Program-made: the position numbers and the translations under genes
DNA from: Sphingomonadales bacterium
Lineage (GTDB): Bacteria > Pseudomonadota > Alphaproteobacteria > Sphingomonadales > Sphingomonadaceae
Direction of reading: 5' to 3'
DNA: 49,254 nucleotides
Assembly: GCA_027485735.1 (NCBI GenBank)
Contig: JAIXQM010000176.1
Span: forward strand, 1-49,254
Shown: positions 15,588-23,585 of the stretch, piece after piece
How the letters are laid out: every line of letters starts with the position of its first letter
Position numbering within the stretch: position 1 is the first letter of the stretch
The notes under the pieces: model-generated
Databases searched by the model: none
What the model was told of the DNA's origin: nothing
Seen by the model: only the letters and a program-made list of their open reading frames with translations

Positions 15588-17702
15588 ATGCGTCAACTCA
15601 CCCGGATTTTGGTCTCGGCTGGCATGCTGTGGGCATCAAGTGCCGCACAGGCAGGCACCTATGCGCTGGTCATTGAGCGGCAGAGACAGGAGATCGTTCC
15701 AGGTCGTGTCGATACGGTCGTCGCGGTCAATGGCTCTGTCCCCGGCCCGACGCTGCGCTTGCGTGAGGGTGAAGACGTGACGGTGAATGTGACCAATCGC
15801 CTTAAGGAATCGGCATCCATTCACTGGCACGGCCTGCTGCTGGACGGGCCGGCAGATGGTGCACCTGGGTTCAACAATTTCCCCGGAATCGCACCGGGCA
15901 AGACCCACAGTTACCGGTTCACCATCCGCCAGTCGGGCACATATTGGTATCATGCTCATTCGAGCACACACGAGCAGGCCGGCCAATATGCCGCCCTGAT
16001 TATCGACCCGGCCGGCCCCGACCCGTTGGCGGCAGACCGGGAGCATGTGGTGCTGCTTTCGGATCACACCAGGGAAAATCCGGAACGGGTGATCCGCAAT
16101 CTGAAAGCGGATTCGGCCTATTACAACTGGAACCGCCGCACATTGCCCGAACTGTTCCGCGACATCGGGAAATTTGGTTTGGGCAAGACACTGGCGGAGC
16201 GCAAGGCCTGGGGCGAAATGCGCATGGAGGCCACCGACATGTCTGATGTCAGCGGCTACGAGTTGCTGATCAACGGCATGCCAACCCAGCGCAAGCCCTG
16301 GCTGGAGTATCGGCCGGGCGAGCGGGTCAGGCTGCGCCTGATCAACGGCTCCGCCATGTCGTTCATGGATGTGCGCATCCCCGGCCTGGCCATGACCGTT
16401 GTCGCCACCGATGGCCGACCGGTCCAGCCGGTCACCGTCGATGAATTCCGCATGGGCGTGGCGGAAACCTATGATGTGATCGTTGAACCCAAGGATGATC
16501 GCGCATACGCGCTGTGGGCCGAAACCATTGACCGGAAGGCCCATGTTCTGGCCAGCCTGGCACCCCGCGCCGGCATGGATCCGCCGGCCCCGGCGTCACG
16601 GCCCAAGCAGGTGCTGCTGCTGTCCGAAATGGGCGACATGGGCGACATGGGCGGCGGTGAAATGGCTGCCGATACCGGTAAGACCGGCATGGCGGGCATG
16701 GATCATGCCGCAATGGGTCATGCCGGAACCGCTGGCACGTCTGAAATGACCGGAATGTCAAAGTCGCCGCCCGTTGCGGCCACCGATCCCAACTGCCCGC
16801 CGGAACATGCGGCCATGGGACATTGCAAGCCGGCTGTCATGGCGGACATGGATCATGCCGCAATGGGCCAAGCCGGAACCGCTGGCATGTCTGGAGACAT
16901 GTCTGAAATGGCCGGAATGTCAAAGCCGTCGCCCGTTGCGGCCACCGATCCCAACTGCCCGCCGGAACACGCGGCCATGGGACATTGCAAGCCGGCCCAA
17001 ACCGAAATGCCGATGCAGCGGGTCGGAACCGCAGTTGCCAGCACAAGGTCGGCTGATGGAACGCCATACCCGGTAGTGGATTATGGCTTCGGCAGCAATG
17101 CAATGGCGGCGATGGATCACGCCAGCATGGGCAGCATGGGCGGTTCCGGAAAGGATGGCATGGCCGGCATGAATATGCCGGTTCTGGGCAAGGAAGGCGA
17201 TACCGATGCATCTGGCCGGGTGTTTGGTTGGGCCACCGGCGCGCCTTATGGCGCACGGGTGCTTTCGGTGCGCGACCTGGCCTCTGCAGCCCCGCATGCC
17301 GACGTGCGACCACCCACGCGGACAATCGTGATCCGTCTGCAAGGCAATATGGAACGCTATATCTGGACCTTGAACGAGGCCAAGTTCGGAGAGGCGCCGC
17401 CCATCCGGGTCGCATTCAACGAGCGGGTCAGGATCACATTCATCAACGAAACGATGATGGCCCACCCCATGCATCTGCATGGCATGTTCTTCGAGGTTGA
17501 AAATGGCCAGCCTGCTGACCGGATGCCGGAAAAGACCGTGGTTGTGGTGGCCCCCGGCCGCACACAATCGATCATCGTGACAGCGAACGAGGCGGGCGAA
17601 TGGCCCCTGCACTGTCACCTCCTCTACCATATGGATCAAGGCATGATGCAGAAGTTTGTTGTGGCAACCGTCGCCGCGCCCGGGCGCAGCGGGGAGAAGT
17701 AA
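15588..17702 (+). CDS. copA: CopA-type multicopper oxidase, periplasmic copper resistance
   Basis: The 704-residue product has a signal peptide (MRQLTRILVSAGMLWASSAAQA) and the four copper-ligand motifs of the family: HWHG (79-82), WYHAHSS (120-126), HPMHLHG (about 626-632) and HCHLLYHM (about 675-682). The middle (about 345-540) is very rich in Met, His and Cys. CopA oxidises Cu(I) to the less toxic Cu(II) in the periplasm. The twin-arginine signal seen in many CopA proteins is not obvious here. Start at 15588 is preferred because AGGA lies 5' of it and the weak ECF motif ends just upstream; ATG at 15558 is possible. copB follows after 2 bp. Confidence 0.92.
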   Translation: MRQLTRILVSAGMLWASSAAQAGTYALVIERQRQEIVPGRVDTVVAVNGSVPGPTLRLREGEDVTVNVTNRLKESASIHWHGLLLDGPADGAPGFNNFPGIAPGKTHSYRFTIRQSGTYWYHAHSSTHEQAGQYAALIIDPAGPDPLAADREHVVLLSDHTRENPERVIRNLKADSAYYNWNRRTLPELFRDIGKFGLGKTLAERKAWGEMRMEATDMSDVSGYELLINGMPTQRKPWLEYRPGERVRLRLINGSAMSFMDVRIPGLAMTVVATDGRPVQPVTVDEFRMGVAETYDVIVEPKDDRAYALWAETIDRKAHVLASLAPRAGMDPPAPASRPKQVLLLSEMGDMGDMGGGEMAADTGKTGMAGMDHAAMGHAGTAGTSEMTGMSKSPPVAATDPNCPPEHAAMGHCKPAVMADMDHAAMGQAGTAGMSGDMSEMAGMSKPSPVAATDPNCPPEHAAMGHCKPAQTEMPMQRVGTAVASTRSADGTPYPVVDYGFGSNAMAAMDHASMGSMGGSGKDGMAGMNMPVLGKEGDTDASGRVFGWATGAPYGARVLSVRDLASAAPHADVRPPTRTIVIRLQGNMERYIWTLNEAKFGEAPPIRVAFNERVRITFINETMMAHPMHLHGMFFEVENGQPADRMPEKTVVVVAPGRTQSIIVTANEAGEWPLHCHLLYHMDQGMMQKFVVATVAAPGRSGEK
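16698..16996 (+). repeat. tandem duplication of about 150 bp inside copA
   Basis: A segment starting with codons for MDHAAMG at 16698 recurs 150 bp later at 16848, with a small in-frame insertion (adding GDMS) in the second copy. Each copy encodes a Met-rich start, SPP/PSP-VAATDPNCPPEH and AAMGHCKP. The copies are nearly identical in DNA, so the duplication is recent. It doubles potential copper ligands (Met, His, Cys). Confidence 0.85.
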
Positions 17703-17704
17703 TC

Positions 17705-18478
17705 ATGCGGCTTGTAATTTACGTCGCCGCCTTCGCTGCAAGTGCCGCCCAGGCCCAGATGGGGCCGCCCGCGCAGATGGGACCGCCCGCGCCCGAAGCT
17801 GCCTATTCCGCAGATACGGCAGTGCTGCATCCAGCCAAAGACGCGGATCATGAGGGAAGAACCTATGCATTCTCCACCGCAGATGTGGACTACACGCGCT
17901 TTGCCGGTAAAGACACCGTGAACTGGGACGCGCAAGGCTGGATTGGAAACGACAGAAACAAATTCTGGTGGCGCAGTGAAGGGGAAACCAATGGCCCAAG
18001 GATCGAGCAGATCGAATTTCAGGCACTGTACAGCCGCAATTTGTGGGAATATTTTGATGCTCAGGTCGGCATTCGCTATGATGTGCAGCCCGATCAGCGC
18101 GGATATGTCGTAGTTGGTGTCCAAGGACTGTCCCGATATTTCTTTGAGACCCAGCTTCACGCCTATTTTGGTTTCAAGGGCGATGCCCTATTGCGCATGA
18201 AGCAGAGTTTTGACTTGCGGTTGACCAACCGGCTGGTCGCGGAACCGACGGTTGAAACCGACTTTTATCTGACCTCTGTGCCGGAACGGTTGATCAGACC
18301 GGGCTTTTCGATTGTCGAAACCGGTATCATCACCCGCTACGAGATCACGCGAAAATTCGCGCCCTATGTCGGTGTGATTTACGAACGCCGCCTTGGCGGC
18401 TCCGCGCGCCTTGCCCAAGCACAAGGTGAAAACCTCGGTGGCTGGACCGTCAGAGGAGGCTTGCGTGTCTGGTTCTGA
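17705..18478 (+). CDS. copB: CopB-type outer-membrane copper resistance protein
   Basis: The product has 257 residues with a signal peptide (MRLVIYVAAFAASAAQAQ) and a short MGPPAQMGPP lead. The CopB barrel domain follows, including WDAQGWIGNDRNKFWWRSEGE, EFQALYSR, VGIRYDVQP and the C-terminal FAPYVGVIYERRLGGSAR and GLRVWF. GGGGAG precedes the ATG, which is 2 bp after the copA stop, so copAB is one operon. The family is thought to bind copper or let it pass at the outer membrane. It ends at the base next to the convergent sigma gene. A second, more repeat-rich copB is at 26907. Confidence 0.92.
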   Translation: MRLVIYVAAFAASAAQAQMGPPAQMGPPAPEAAYSADTAVLHPAKDADHEGRTYAFSTADVDYTRFAGKDTVNWDAQGWIGNDRNKFWWRSEGETNGPRIEQIEFQALYSRNLWEYFDAQVGIRYDVQPDQRGYVVVGVQGLSRYFFETQLHAYFGFKGDALLRMKQSFDLRLTNRLVAEPTVETDFYLTSVPERLIRPGFSIVETGIITRYEITRKFAPYVGVIYERRLGGSARLAQAQGENLGGWTVRGGLRVWF

Positions 18479-19057
18479 TCAAGTGCTCCATTCAGGGTGG
18501 AGATCCTTTTCCAGGCTCCGCCGCGCTCGCGCTATGCGGGTTTCCAGTGCCTTCACGCTGATGCCCAGCATTGCTGCGGCTTGGGCATAGGAATGGCCTT
18601 CCAGCGCGGTCAGCACCAGCGGCTCGCGCAGTTTTGCCGGCAACATCTGGATGGCATTTTGGACGCGGACCAGTTCGCGCCGATCGCCGGTTTCCTGTTC
18701 CGGCGACGGTTGCAGACTTTCCTGAACTTCCAGTTCCTCGGCAGAACCGAAGATCCCCGAGACAAAGCGGCGCACCATACGCCGGCGAGACCAGTCGCGG
18801 GTGCGATTGATGGTGGCGGTGCGAGCCCAGGCGCCGAATGAATGATCAGGGTCATAGCGATCGATCGCACGCCACAGGCCCACGAACGCCTCCTGAACAA
18901 TATCCAGGGCAGCATCCTCATCGCCTGTCAGACGACGGGCCAACTGAAACAGACCCGTCTTATGCCGCCGCATCAGTTCGGTGAAGGCGCGCTCGTCACC
19001 CTGAGCGGCTGCCAGAGCCAGCTCGGCGTCCCCGGCGTGGCCGTCGTGACCGGTCAT
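18479..19057 (-). CDS. ECF RNA polymerase sigma factor, CnrH-like
   Basis: The product has 192 residues with region 2 (RRLTGDEDAALDIVQEAFVGLWRAIDRYDP) and region 4 (LPAKLREPLVLTALEGHSYAQAAAMLGISVKALETRIARARRSL). It is the third gene of a leftward operon behind an anti-sigma-like gene and a metal sensor, which is the CnrY-CnrX-CnrH order of Cupriavidus nickel/cobalt resistance. Its start overlaps the sensor stop (ATGA). I infer that it reads the bipartite motifs in front of cnrY, copC, the DUF411 operon and perhaps copA. It is convergent with copB, the stop codons being adjacent. Confidence 0.88.
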   Translation of the reverse strand: MTGHDGHAGDAELALAAAQGDERAFTELMRRHKTGLFQLARRLTGDEDAALDIVQEAFVGLWRAIDRYDPDHSFGAWARTATINRTRDWSRRRMVRRFVSGIFGSAEELEVQESLQPSPEQETGDRRELVRVQNAIQMLPAKLREPLVLTALEGHSYAQAAAMLGISVKALETRIARARRSLEKDLHPEWST

Positions 19058-19491
19058 TCTGCGCCAGCGGTCAACGCACCGGCAACAATCCTGTCAAAGC
19101 GTGATGCCTGGGCAGGCGTCAGGACATCACGCATGCGAAACATGTGCTGCAGAGTTTCCTTCTGGAGCAATCCCATTGTCGTATGAAAATGGTCAACCGC
19201 TTTGGCCACGCGCGGACCATAGTGACGTTCCTCGACAATTGCCTCGGCCAATTCCCTGTTCGCCAGCCGCAAATCAGCTTCAAGCGATTGACGACGAGCC
19301 TGAAAGACGTTCTCGAGACGATCAATCTGCGCATTCTGCGCGGCACTCAATCCGAGTTCCCTGTGCACCTGTTCGTGAACGGACGGAATGGCATCTGCCT
19401 TGATCAACCGGCTCCCGACTATGGCCCCGCATAGGCCGGCCGCCAGCGCAATCAGTCCTGTTACTAGATAAGGTAAGGCGGCCTGCCTCAT
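19054..19491 (-). CDS. CnrX-like periplasmic metal sensor
   Basis: The product has 145 residues: a membrane anchor (about 7-27) and a helical periplasmic hairpin. In C. metallidurans CnrX the metal site is H42, H46, E63, H119 and M123. Here H39, H43, E60, H116 and M120 sit at exactly the same spacing (HEQVH, RLENV, QHMFRM), so all five ligands are kept. CnrX-type proteins sense Ni/Co and control release of the sigma factor from the anti-sigma protein. Overlaps of 4 bp with the genes on both sides indicate coupled translation. The copper context suggests a copper or broader signal. Confidence 0.88.
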   Translation of the reverse strand: MRQAALPYLVTGLIALAAGLCGAIVGSRLIKADAIPSVHEQVHRELGLSAAQNAQIDRLENVFQARRQSLEADLRLANRELAEAIVEERHYGPRVAKAVDHFHTTMGLLQKETLQHMFRMRDVLTPAQASRFDRIVAGALTAGAE

Positions 19492-19760
19492 CGACCAATT
19501 CCAATCAAGCTCGATGGAGAGTAAGGTGCCAGAGGCGAGAAAACCGAGATTTCCGTCCGCGCTTCAGCCGTTGCAACCGCCCCATTGAAGCCGATCCCGA
19601 CAACAAGAGATATTGCCGCGAGCGCACCACGCCAAGATGGTGAATATGCACCATTGGACAATGCGACCTGCCGCCATACCCCTGCTTCCAGCCCATGAAG
19701 GCTTCGATCCTGAGTTTCAGCTGCAAGCCTTGCCAAAAGCGTGTCGATTTGCTGGCTCAT
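19488..19760 (-). CDS. CnrY-like membrane anti-sigma factor
   Basis: This short protein (90 residues) has a cytosolic helical N-terminus (about 1-40), one membrane helix (about 44-64, RGALAAISLVVGIGFNGAVA) and a short periplasmic tail. CnrY is likewise a small single-pass anti-sigma protein that holds CnrH. The sequence is too short and divergent for a firm family call, so the assignment rests on size, topology and position as first gene of a YXH operon. It is read from the ECF motif at 19799-19823. Confidence 0.75.
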   Translation of the reverse strand: MSQQIDTLLARLAAETQDRSLHGLEAGVWRQVALSNGAYSPSWRGALAAISLVVGIGFNGAVATAEARTEISVFSPLAPYSPSSLIGIGR

Positions 19761-19798
19761 ATGGTCTCCTCTCTGTCGCAGTGGTCCTGAACCCCGTA

Positions 19799-19823
19799 AT
19801 ACGCACTTGCACGAGATGACCCT
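19799..19823 (-). promoter_or_regulatory. ECF-type bipartite motif upstream of the cnrY-like gene
   Basis: On the minus strand AGGGTCA (19823-19817), 11 bases, then TGCGTAT (19805-19799), 39 bp before the cnrY start. It is back-to-back with the copC motif at 19864-19888; between them they share the pattern AGGG..A-N11-TGCGTAT.AC and a TGCA within the spacer. Confidence 0.7.
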
Positions 19824-19863
19824 GACCGGGCCGATTCAATGGCTTCGGGCCAGGTCGGCGACG

Positions 19864-19888
19864 AGGGCGACGACTTGCAGCTGCGTAT
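19864..19888 (+). promoter_or_regulatory. ECF-type bipartite motif upstream of copC
   Basis: AGGGCGA (19864-19870), 11 bases, TGCGTAT (19882-19888), 32 bp before the copC ATG. The spacing is identical to the motif of the divergent sigma operon and to the motif at 15409-15433. Confidence 0.7.
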
Positions 19889-19919
19889 AACTCCTGAGAC
19901 AAGCAAGGAAAGCAAAATC

Positions 19920-20300
19920 ATGCGCATTCAATTCACCTATGCACTGTTGCTGGGCACCGTGGCGATGTCGGCGCCGGCATTGGCGCATCCAAAATTGCTG
20001 GTGGCAAACCCGGCGGCCCAATCCAGCGTCAGCCCAACCAAGACTATCAGCCTGGCATTCAGTGAAAAGCTTATCCCCAAGTTGACCAACGTTGCCGTCG
20101 CGATGGTCGCCATGCGCGATGGAACGGCGCACGCTCCAAGCCCCGTTATACCGGCCGAAATCCATTTCGGAACCGACGGCAAGTCGGTGGCGGCCCGGTT
20201 CGCAAAACCACTCGCGGCCGGAAGCTATCGTGTGACATGGAGGATTGTCGGTGCCGACACCCATCGGATCGATGGCAGCTATGACTTTGTCGTACGCTGA
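19920..20300 (+). CDS. copC: CopC-like periplasmic copper-binding protein
   Basis: The product has 126 residues with a signal peptide ending near ALAHPKLL. The mature N-terminal His (HPKL) is the Cu(II) ligand position of the CopC family, and the C-terminal GADTHRIDGSYDFVV holds the second conserved His/Asp region. AAGGAAAG lies before the ATG at 19920. copC delivers or holds copper for CopD; copD follows 17 bp later. Confidence 0.9.
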   Translation: MRIQFTYALLLGTVAMSAPALAHPKLLVANPAAQSSVSPTKTISLAFSEKLIPKLTNVAVAMVAMRDGTAHAPSPVIPAEIHFGTDGKSVAARFAKPLAAGSYRVTWRIVGADTHRIDGSYDFVVR

Positions 20301-20317
20301 CGTCGGCGGCCCCGGTA

Positions 20318-21154
20318 ATGGATGAGACCGTTTTGACGGCATTGCGCTGGGCGCAGTATCTTTCACTTGCCCTGCTGTTCGGACTGCCGCTCTTTGCCCT
20401 CCCGCGAAATGGCCTGATCGCCGCACTGGCGGCGGTGGGGCTACTGGTTTCCGTCGCTGGTTTCATTGCCTTGACCGCCTCGATGCTGGGCATTCGTCCG
20501 ACGGCATTGGATGTCGAAACACTGACAACAGTGGCACAGCTGCCGGGCATAGGCACATCTTTCGAAGTCCGCTCAGCAGCGCTGTTGCTTGCCCTGATCG
20601 TCTGTGCAGTCGCGCCTCCTCTGGCCCGAGCGGTCGCCGTTTTCACTGGCGGCATTGCCCTGGCATCGCTGGCGTGGAACGGCCATGCGGCAGTGACGGA
20701 AGGCTCTGCTGGGATTCTCCACCTGTCCGCCGATGTCATACATTTGCTGGCGGCGGGGACATGGATTGCCGCTGTGGCGGCTTTCCTTGTCACATCGATA
20801 AAACGCGACTCCCGTGGGCAGTTGTCGTCGCAGCTGACAGCCTTTGCCGTTCCGGGCACCCTTGTTGTTGCCTCGCTGGTCGTAACCGGTTCTGTCAACC
20901 TGGTTTTGATTGCCGGCTGGCCTAGTCTGTCGATGATCAACAGCAGGTACGGGCAATTACTTGTGGTCAAACTTCTTTTGTTCACCGCAATGCTCGGCCT
21001 GGCGGGGCTGCATCGATATGTTCTAGTGCCGGCCCTGTTCAATAGATCGACAGAAGCGTTGTGGAAGCTTCGAACAAGCCTTTCCGCAGAGCTGCTCGCC
21101 GCCCTGACAATCCTGGCGCTTGTGGCCGCGCTCGGCCGCATGTCTCCGCCCTGA
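20318..21154 (+). CDS. copD: CopD-like inner-membrane copper transport protein
   Basis: The 278-residue product has about eight membrane helices. Conserved CopD residues appear in WNGHAAVTEGSAGILHLSADVIHLLAAGTWIA (many His and polar residues in the membrane), NSRYGQLLVVKLLLFTAMLGLAG and the C-terminal RTSLSAELLAALTILALVAALG. CopD imports copper from CopC in the CopCD model. This copy is intact, unlike the 5'-truncated copy at 25610-26344. Confidence 0.9.
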   Translation: MDETVLTALRWAQYLSLALLFGLPLFALPRNGLIAALAAVGLLVSVAGFIALTASMLGIRPTALDVETLTTVAQLPGIGTSFEVRSAALLLALIVCAVAPPLARAVAVFTGGIALASLAWNGHAAVTEGSAGILHLSADVIHLLAAGTWIAAVAAFLVTSIKRDSRGQLSSQLTAFAVPGTLVVASLVVTGSVNLVLIAGWPSLSMINSRYGQLLVVKLLLFTAMLGLAGLHRYVLVPALFNRSTEALWKLRTSLSAELLAALTILALVAALGRMSPP

Positions 21155-21460
21155 GGGATGACCGATTCGCGAATTGAGCTTGAAGCGGGTTCATGACCGG
21201 CAAAGATCTAAGCTTTGAAACTGCAGTTGCTCGCTTGTGGATTTCACGCGGTTCTATTGGCCGGATGCAAATGCCAGCGTAGCGTCAGTAACATTGGAAT
21301 TTGGGAATGTAAGGCAAGTGGTTCAAAAGGCTGATGCAGCCTGCCGTGCGTCTGAGGTGAGAATCGCCGTGGAGTATTGACCCCGTTTGAGGGTGATCGG
21401 CGTCCAAGATTGACCTCCTGAACCAGCGTGGTTCAGGCACCTTAGATTTAGGGGGATGAC
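21155..21460. other. intergenic region with a possible IS21-like end fragment
   Basis: No gene is seen. At 21371-21415 two ATTGACC units lie about 35 bp apart with GATCGGCGTC between them. That recalls the multiple terminal repeats of IS21-family elements, but no istA or istB remains. The assignment is weak. Confidence 0.35.
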
Positions 21461-21880
21461 GGGCTGTGTTGAAAAAAGGGATTCCCCGAGTTGGTGAGTG
21501 CTAACTGAATGATGCTCTTTGGAGAGGAGCAGTGTTTCGCGGAGATCTGACGGGCGAGGAATGGTCGGGGTTGGCACGCTGTTGCCGCCTCAGCACGGCC
21601 TGCCGGGGGTAGCCGGCGCTTTTTGAAAGGGATGCTGCATGTGTTACGGGTGGGCTCCCCGTGGCGGGACTTGCACGAACGCTCGGCAAGCGGAACTCGG
21701 TCTATGTGCGGTTCCGGCGCTGGGCCGGGCAGGGTGTGTGCCCTGCTGCAAACCCTGGTCCATCTGGGGCTTACCGACGACTGGCAACGCATGATCGACA
21801 GCATCACAGTTCGCGGCCACGTCTCGGCAGCAGGCGGAGCCGCAAGGCCAGCGCCGCTACAAGGTAAACATCAGCTCAAC
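21461..21880 (+). mobile_element. degenerate IS5-family transposase remnant
   Basis: Pieces of an IS5-type DDE transposase are readable only by switching frame: GMLHVLRVGSPWRDL, then NSVYVRFRRWAGQG, then ALLQTLVHLGLTDDWQRMIDS and TVRGHVSAAGG. A likely IS end begins GGGCTGTGTTGAAAAA near 21461. Several frameshifts and an early stop show it is inactive. It sits between copD and an IS66 remnant, marking a junction of modules. Confidence 0.7.
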
Positions 21881-21894
21881 CCTGCCTTGAGATG

Positions 21895-22868
21895 ATGCGC
21901 ATGATGGCGGATTCGCGACTGCTATCGTTGGCGGAGGTGGTGGGTGGCTTCGGAGGACGGGTCATACGATGGTCTTATGGCCGCTTGGACTGGGCCGGTG
22001 GTGGTTCAGTGCGAGCGCAGTCGCAACTGGTCGGACGAGCAGATGTTGTTGATCGTACAGGAGTGCCTTCGGCTTGCCGGCGTCGTGGCACAGGTTGCGT
22101 GGCGCTGGGCGATCGGCAACCGTCAGCTTTACACATGGCGCAAGCAGTTGCTGTCGGGGGCGACGGGGAGCTCTATCCCTTGTGAGATAATCGGAGATAG
22201 TGGGCCAACCCCGCCAGGGGCCTTGCCGCCGCCAGCGTAGGCCCAGGCGTCCGAAGCCGTGATGACTGAAGCCGCAGGCATTATCGAGTTTGCATTGAAC
22301 GGTGGCCCGGACTGCGGGTCATCGGCGCCGCTGCTGGCGAGACGCTGAAGCTCTTCCACGATGCGTTGCTGAGATCGTGATCGCCCTCCCGCCGGGCGTC
22401 CGAGCTCATCTGGCATACGGGTTGACCGATATGCGCCGCGGCTTTGATTGCCTGGCGGCGCAGCTGCAGATGGCACTGAAGCGTGATCCTCACGACGGCG
22501 CGCTGTTCGTGTTCCGCGGCACGCGCGGCGATCTGGGCAAGACATTACAATATGCGCCGTGCCTATAGGCGGCACTGAATCGGTTCATCACCGGTGGCCG
22601 CCTCGCCATCGAAAACAACGTCGCCAAGCGGACTTTGCGCGGCATCGCCGTCAAGCGGAAGATCTTCCTGGTCCTCGGCTCCGATCGCGGTGGTGAACGC
22701 GTGGCGATCATGTACACCGCGCTGGTGACTTCCTGTCTGAACGGCATCGATCCCGAAGCCTGGCTCGCCGATTTCAACGACCGTCTCGCCCGCGGCCATG
22801 GCCAGCGCGATGCCAACGCAATGTTGCCAGGAAACTGGCGTCGGCCATCGTTGACGATGGCAGTTTGA
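21895..22868 (+). mobile_element. IS66-family remnant with internal deletion (tnpA, tnpB, tnpC fragments)
   Basis: Three proteins of an IS66 element can be followed in order. A TnpA-like piece reads WSDEQMLLIVQECLRLAG ... NRQLYTWRKQLLSG (about 22030-22160). A TnpB-like piece reads LPPGVRAHLAYGLTDMRRGF ... LFVFRGTRGDLGK (about 22384-22545). A TnpC C-terminal piece reads ALNRFITGGRLAIENNVAKR ... GSDRGGERVAIMYTALVTS ... NGIDPEAWLADF (22574-22800). Most of TnpC is missing, so the element is dead. It cuts off the downstream end of the mer genes, where merA would be expected. Confidence 0.8.
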
Positions 22869-22910
22869 TCTGACGTGGTAGCAGATGCGCTGGACAATGT
22901 AGCTCCTGGT

Positions 22911-23135
22911 TTACGCGCAACAGCCGCCGGGGCCTTCGATCTGGATCGGAGGGCATGGTATGCTTCCAAACGAGCAGTATACGCAGCAATGGCCTCTCAA
23001 TGGCCGCAGCAAGGCTCCGCAACCCGTGCATTCATAGTAGAACTGGCAAGCATCAGTGGGCATTGTCTCGGTCTTTACCTTCTTGCAGATCGGGCAGGTC
23101 AGGACGGTTTCGAGGACGGCTTTGTTTTCAGGCAT
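22911..23135 (-). CDS. GDCCVxC-type small cysteine-rich protein
   Basis: The product has 74 residues with a zinc-ribbon-like LTCPICKK ... YYECTGCGALLRP and the signature RGHCCVYCSFGSIPCPPIQ. The family is annotated in databases as GDCCVxC domain (seleno)protein and often accompanies mercury transport genes; here the usual Asp is His. Its start overlaps the merT stop by 8 bp. It is probably a metal-thiol exchange or chaperone protein, which is inference. Confidence 0.82.
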   Translation of the reverse strand: MPENKAVLETVLTCPICKKVKTETMPTDACQFYYECTGCGALLRPLRGHCCVYCSFGSIPCPPIQIEGPGGCCA

Positions 23136-23508
23136 ATGTGTATCCAGCCCACAGCAGCACTGTTCCGAGCATCAGGCCGACAAGCGTTGCCAAACGTACG
23201 TATCTTGGGGTGCATACCCCGTCAGGTCCGCAGGTCATCGCAGCGCGTTGCTGGCGCCAGAGCAGCACTGCCCCCCCGATCAGGCTGAGCGCCGCTACAC
23301 CGGTGAGGATCGCTCGGTACGGACCAGCCAGTGTCGCGACACTTCCCAGCCACGCTGATCCGACGCCCATTGTCGCCAACGTCATCGGCAGGGCGCAGCA
23401 CGAAGCAAGGCCAAACGCCGCCGCGATGCCGGCCCCTGTAAAGAGAGCTGCCCCGCCTTCCACGGCGGACCGATCGGTTGGCGGAACGTCTGCAGTAGGG
23501 TCTGACAT
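23128..23508 (-). CDS. merT: MerT-type mercuric ion transporter
   Basis: The product has 126 residues with three membrane helices. The vicinal Cys pair in the first helix (GLASCCALPMTLATMGVG) is the MerT signature that takes Hg(II) from the periplasm, and a second Cys pair (MTCGPDGVC) lies in the cytoplasmic loop. AAGGATGC precedes the ATG at 23508; a frame to 23556 would start inside the promoter. No merP or merA is present in the window, so transport without reduction would be risky to the cell. It is divergent from merR and reads from the operator at 23538-23568. Confidence 0.88.
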   Translation of the reverse strand: MSDPTADVPPTDRSAVEGGAALFTGAGIAAAFGLASCCALPMTLATMGVGSAWLGSVATLAGPYRAILTGVAALSLIGGAVLLWRQQRAAMTCGPDGVCTPRYVRLATLVGLMLGTVLLWAGYTYA

Positions 23509-23537
23509 TGCAGCATCCTTGAGAATGATTCCGCTGT

Positions 23538-23568
23538 TCCTTACTGTCTGTAGCAACTACAGACTCAA
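23538..23568 (-). promoter_or_regulatory. mer-type promoter-operator between merT and merR
   Basis: On the minus strand TTGAGT (23568-23563) and TAAGGA (23543-23538) are separated by exactly 19 bp. The spacer holds a perfect inverted repeat GTCTGTAG-CAA-CTACAGAC (23546-23564). This is the MerR-type geometry in which the regulator twists an overlong spacer to activate transcription. Confidence 0.88.
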
Positions 23569-23585
23569 GCAGTTTTTTGCGGACG

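Noticed and set aside
15636-16544. 302-codon leftward frame inside copA
   Set aside because: Antisense shadow of copA; no motif and no ribosome binding site.
16620-17200. Short repeated DNA that could be mistaken for a CRISPR array
   Set aside because: The repeats are coding, in frame with copA, unequal in spacing and without spacers.
16920-17639. 239-codon leftward frame inside copA
   Set aside because: Antisense to the Met-rich and C-terminal copper-site region of copA, and explained by codon bias.
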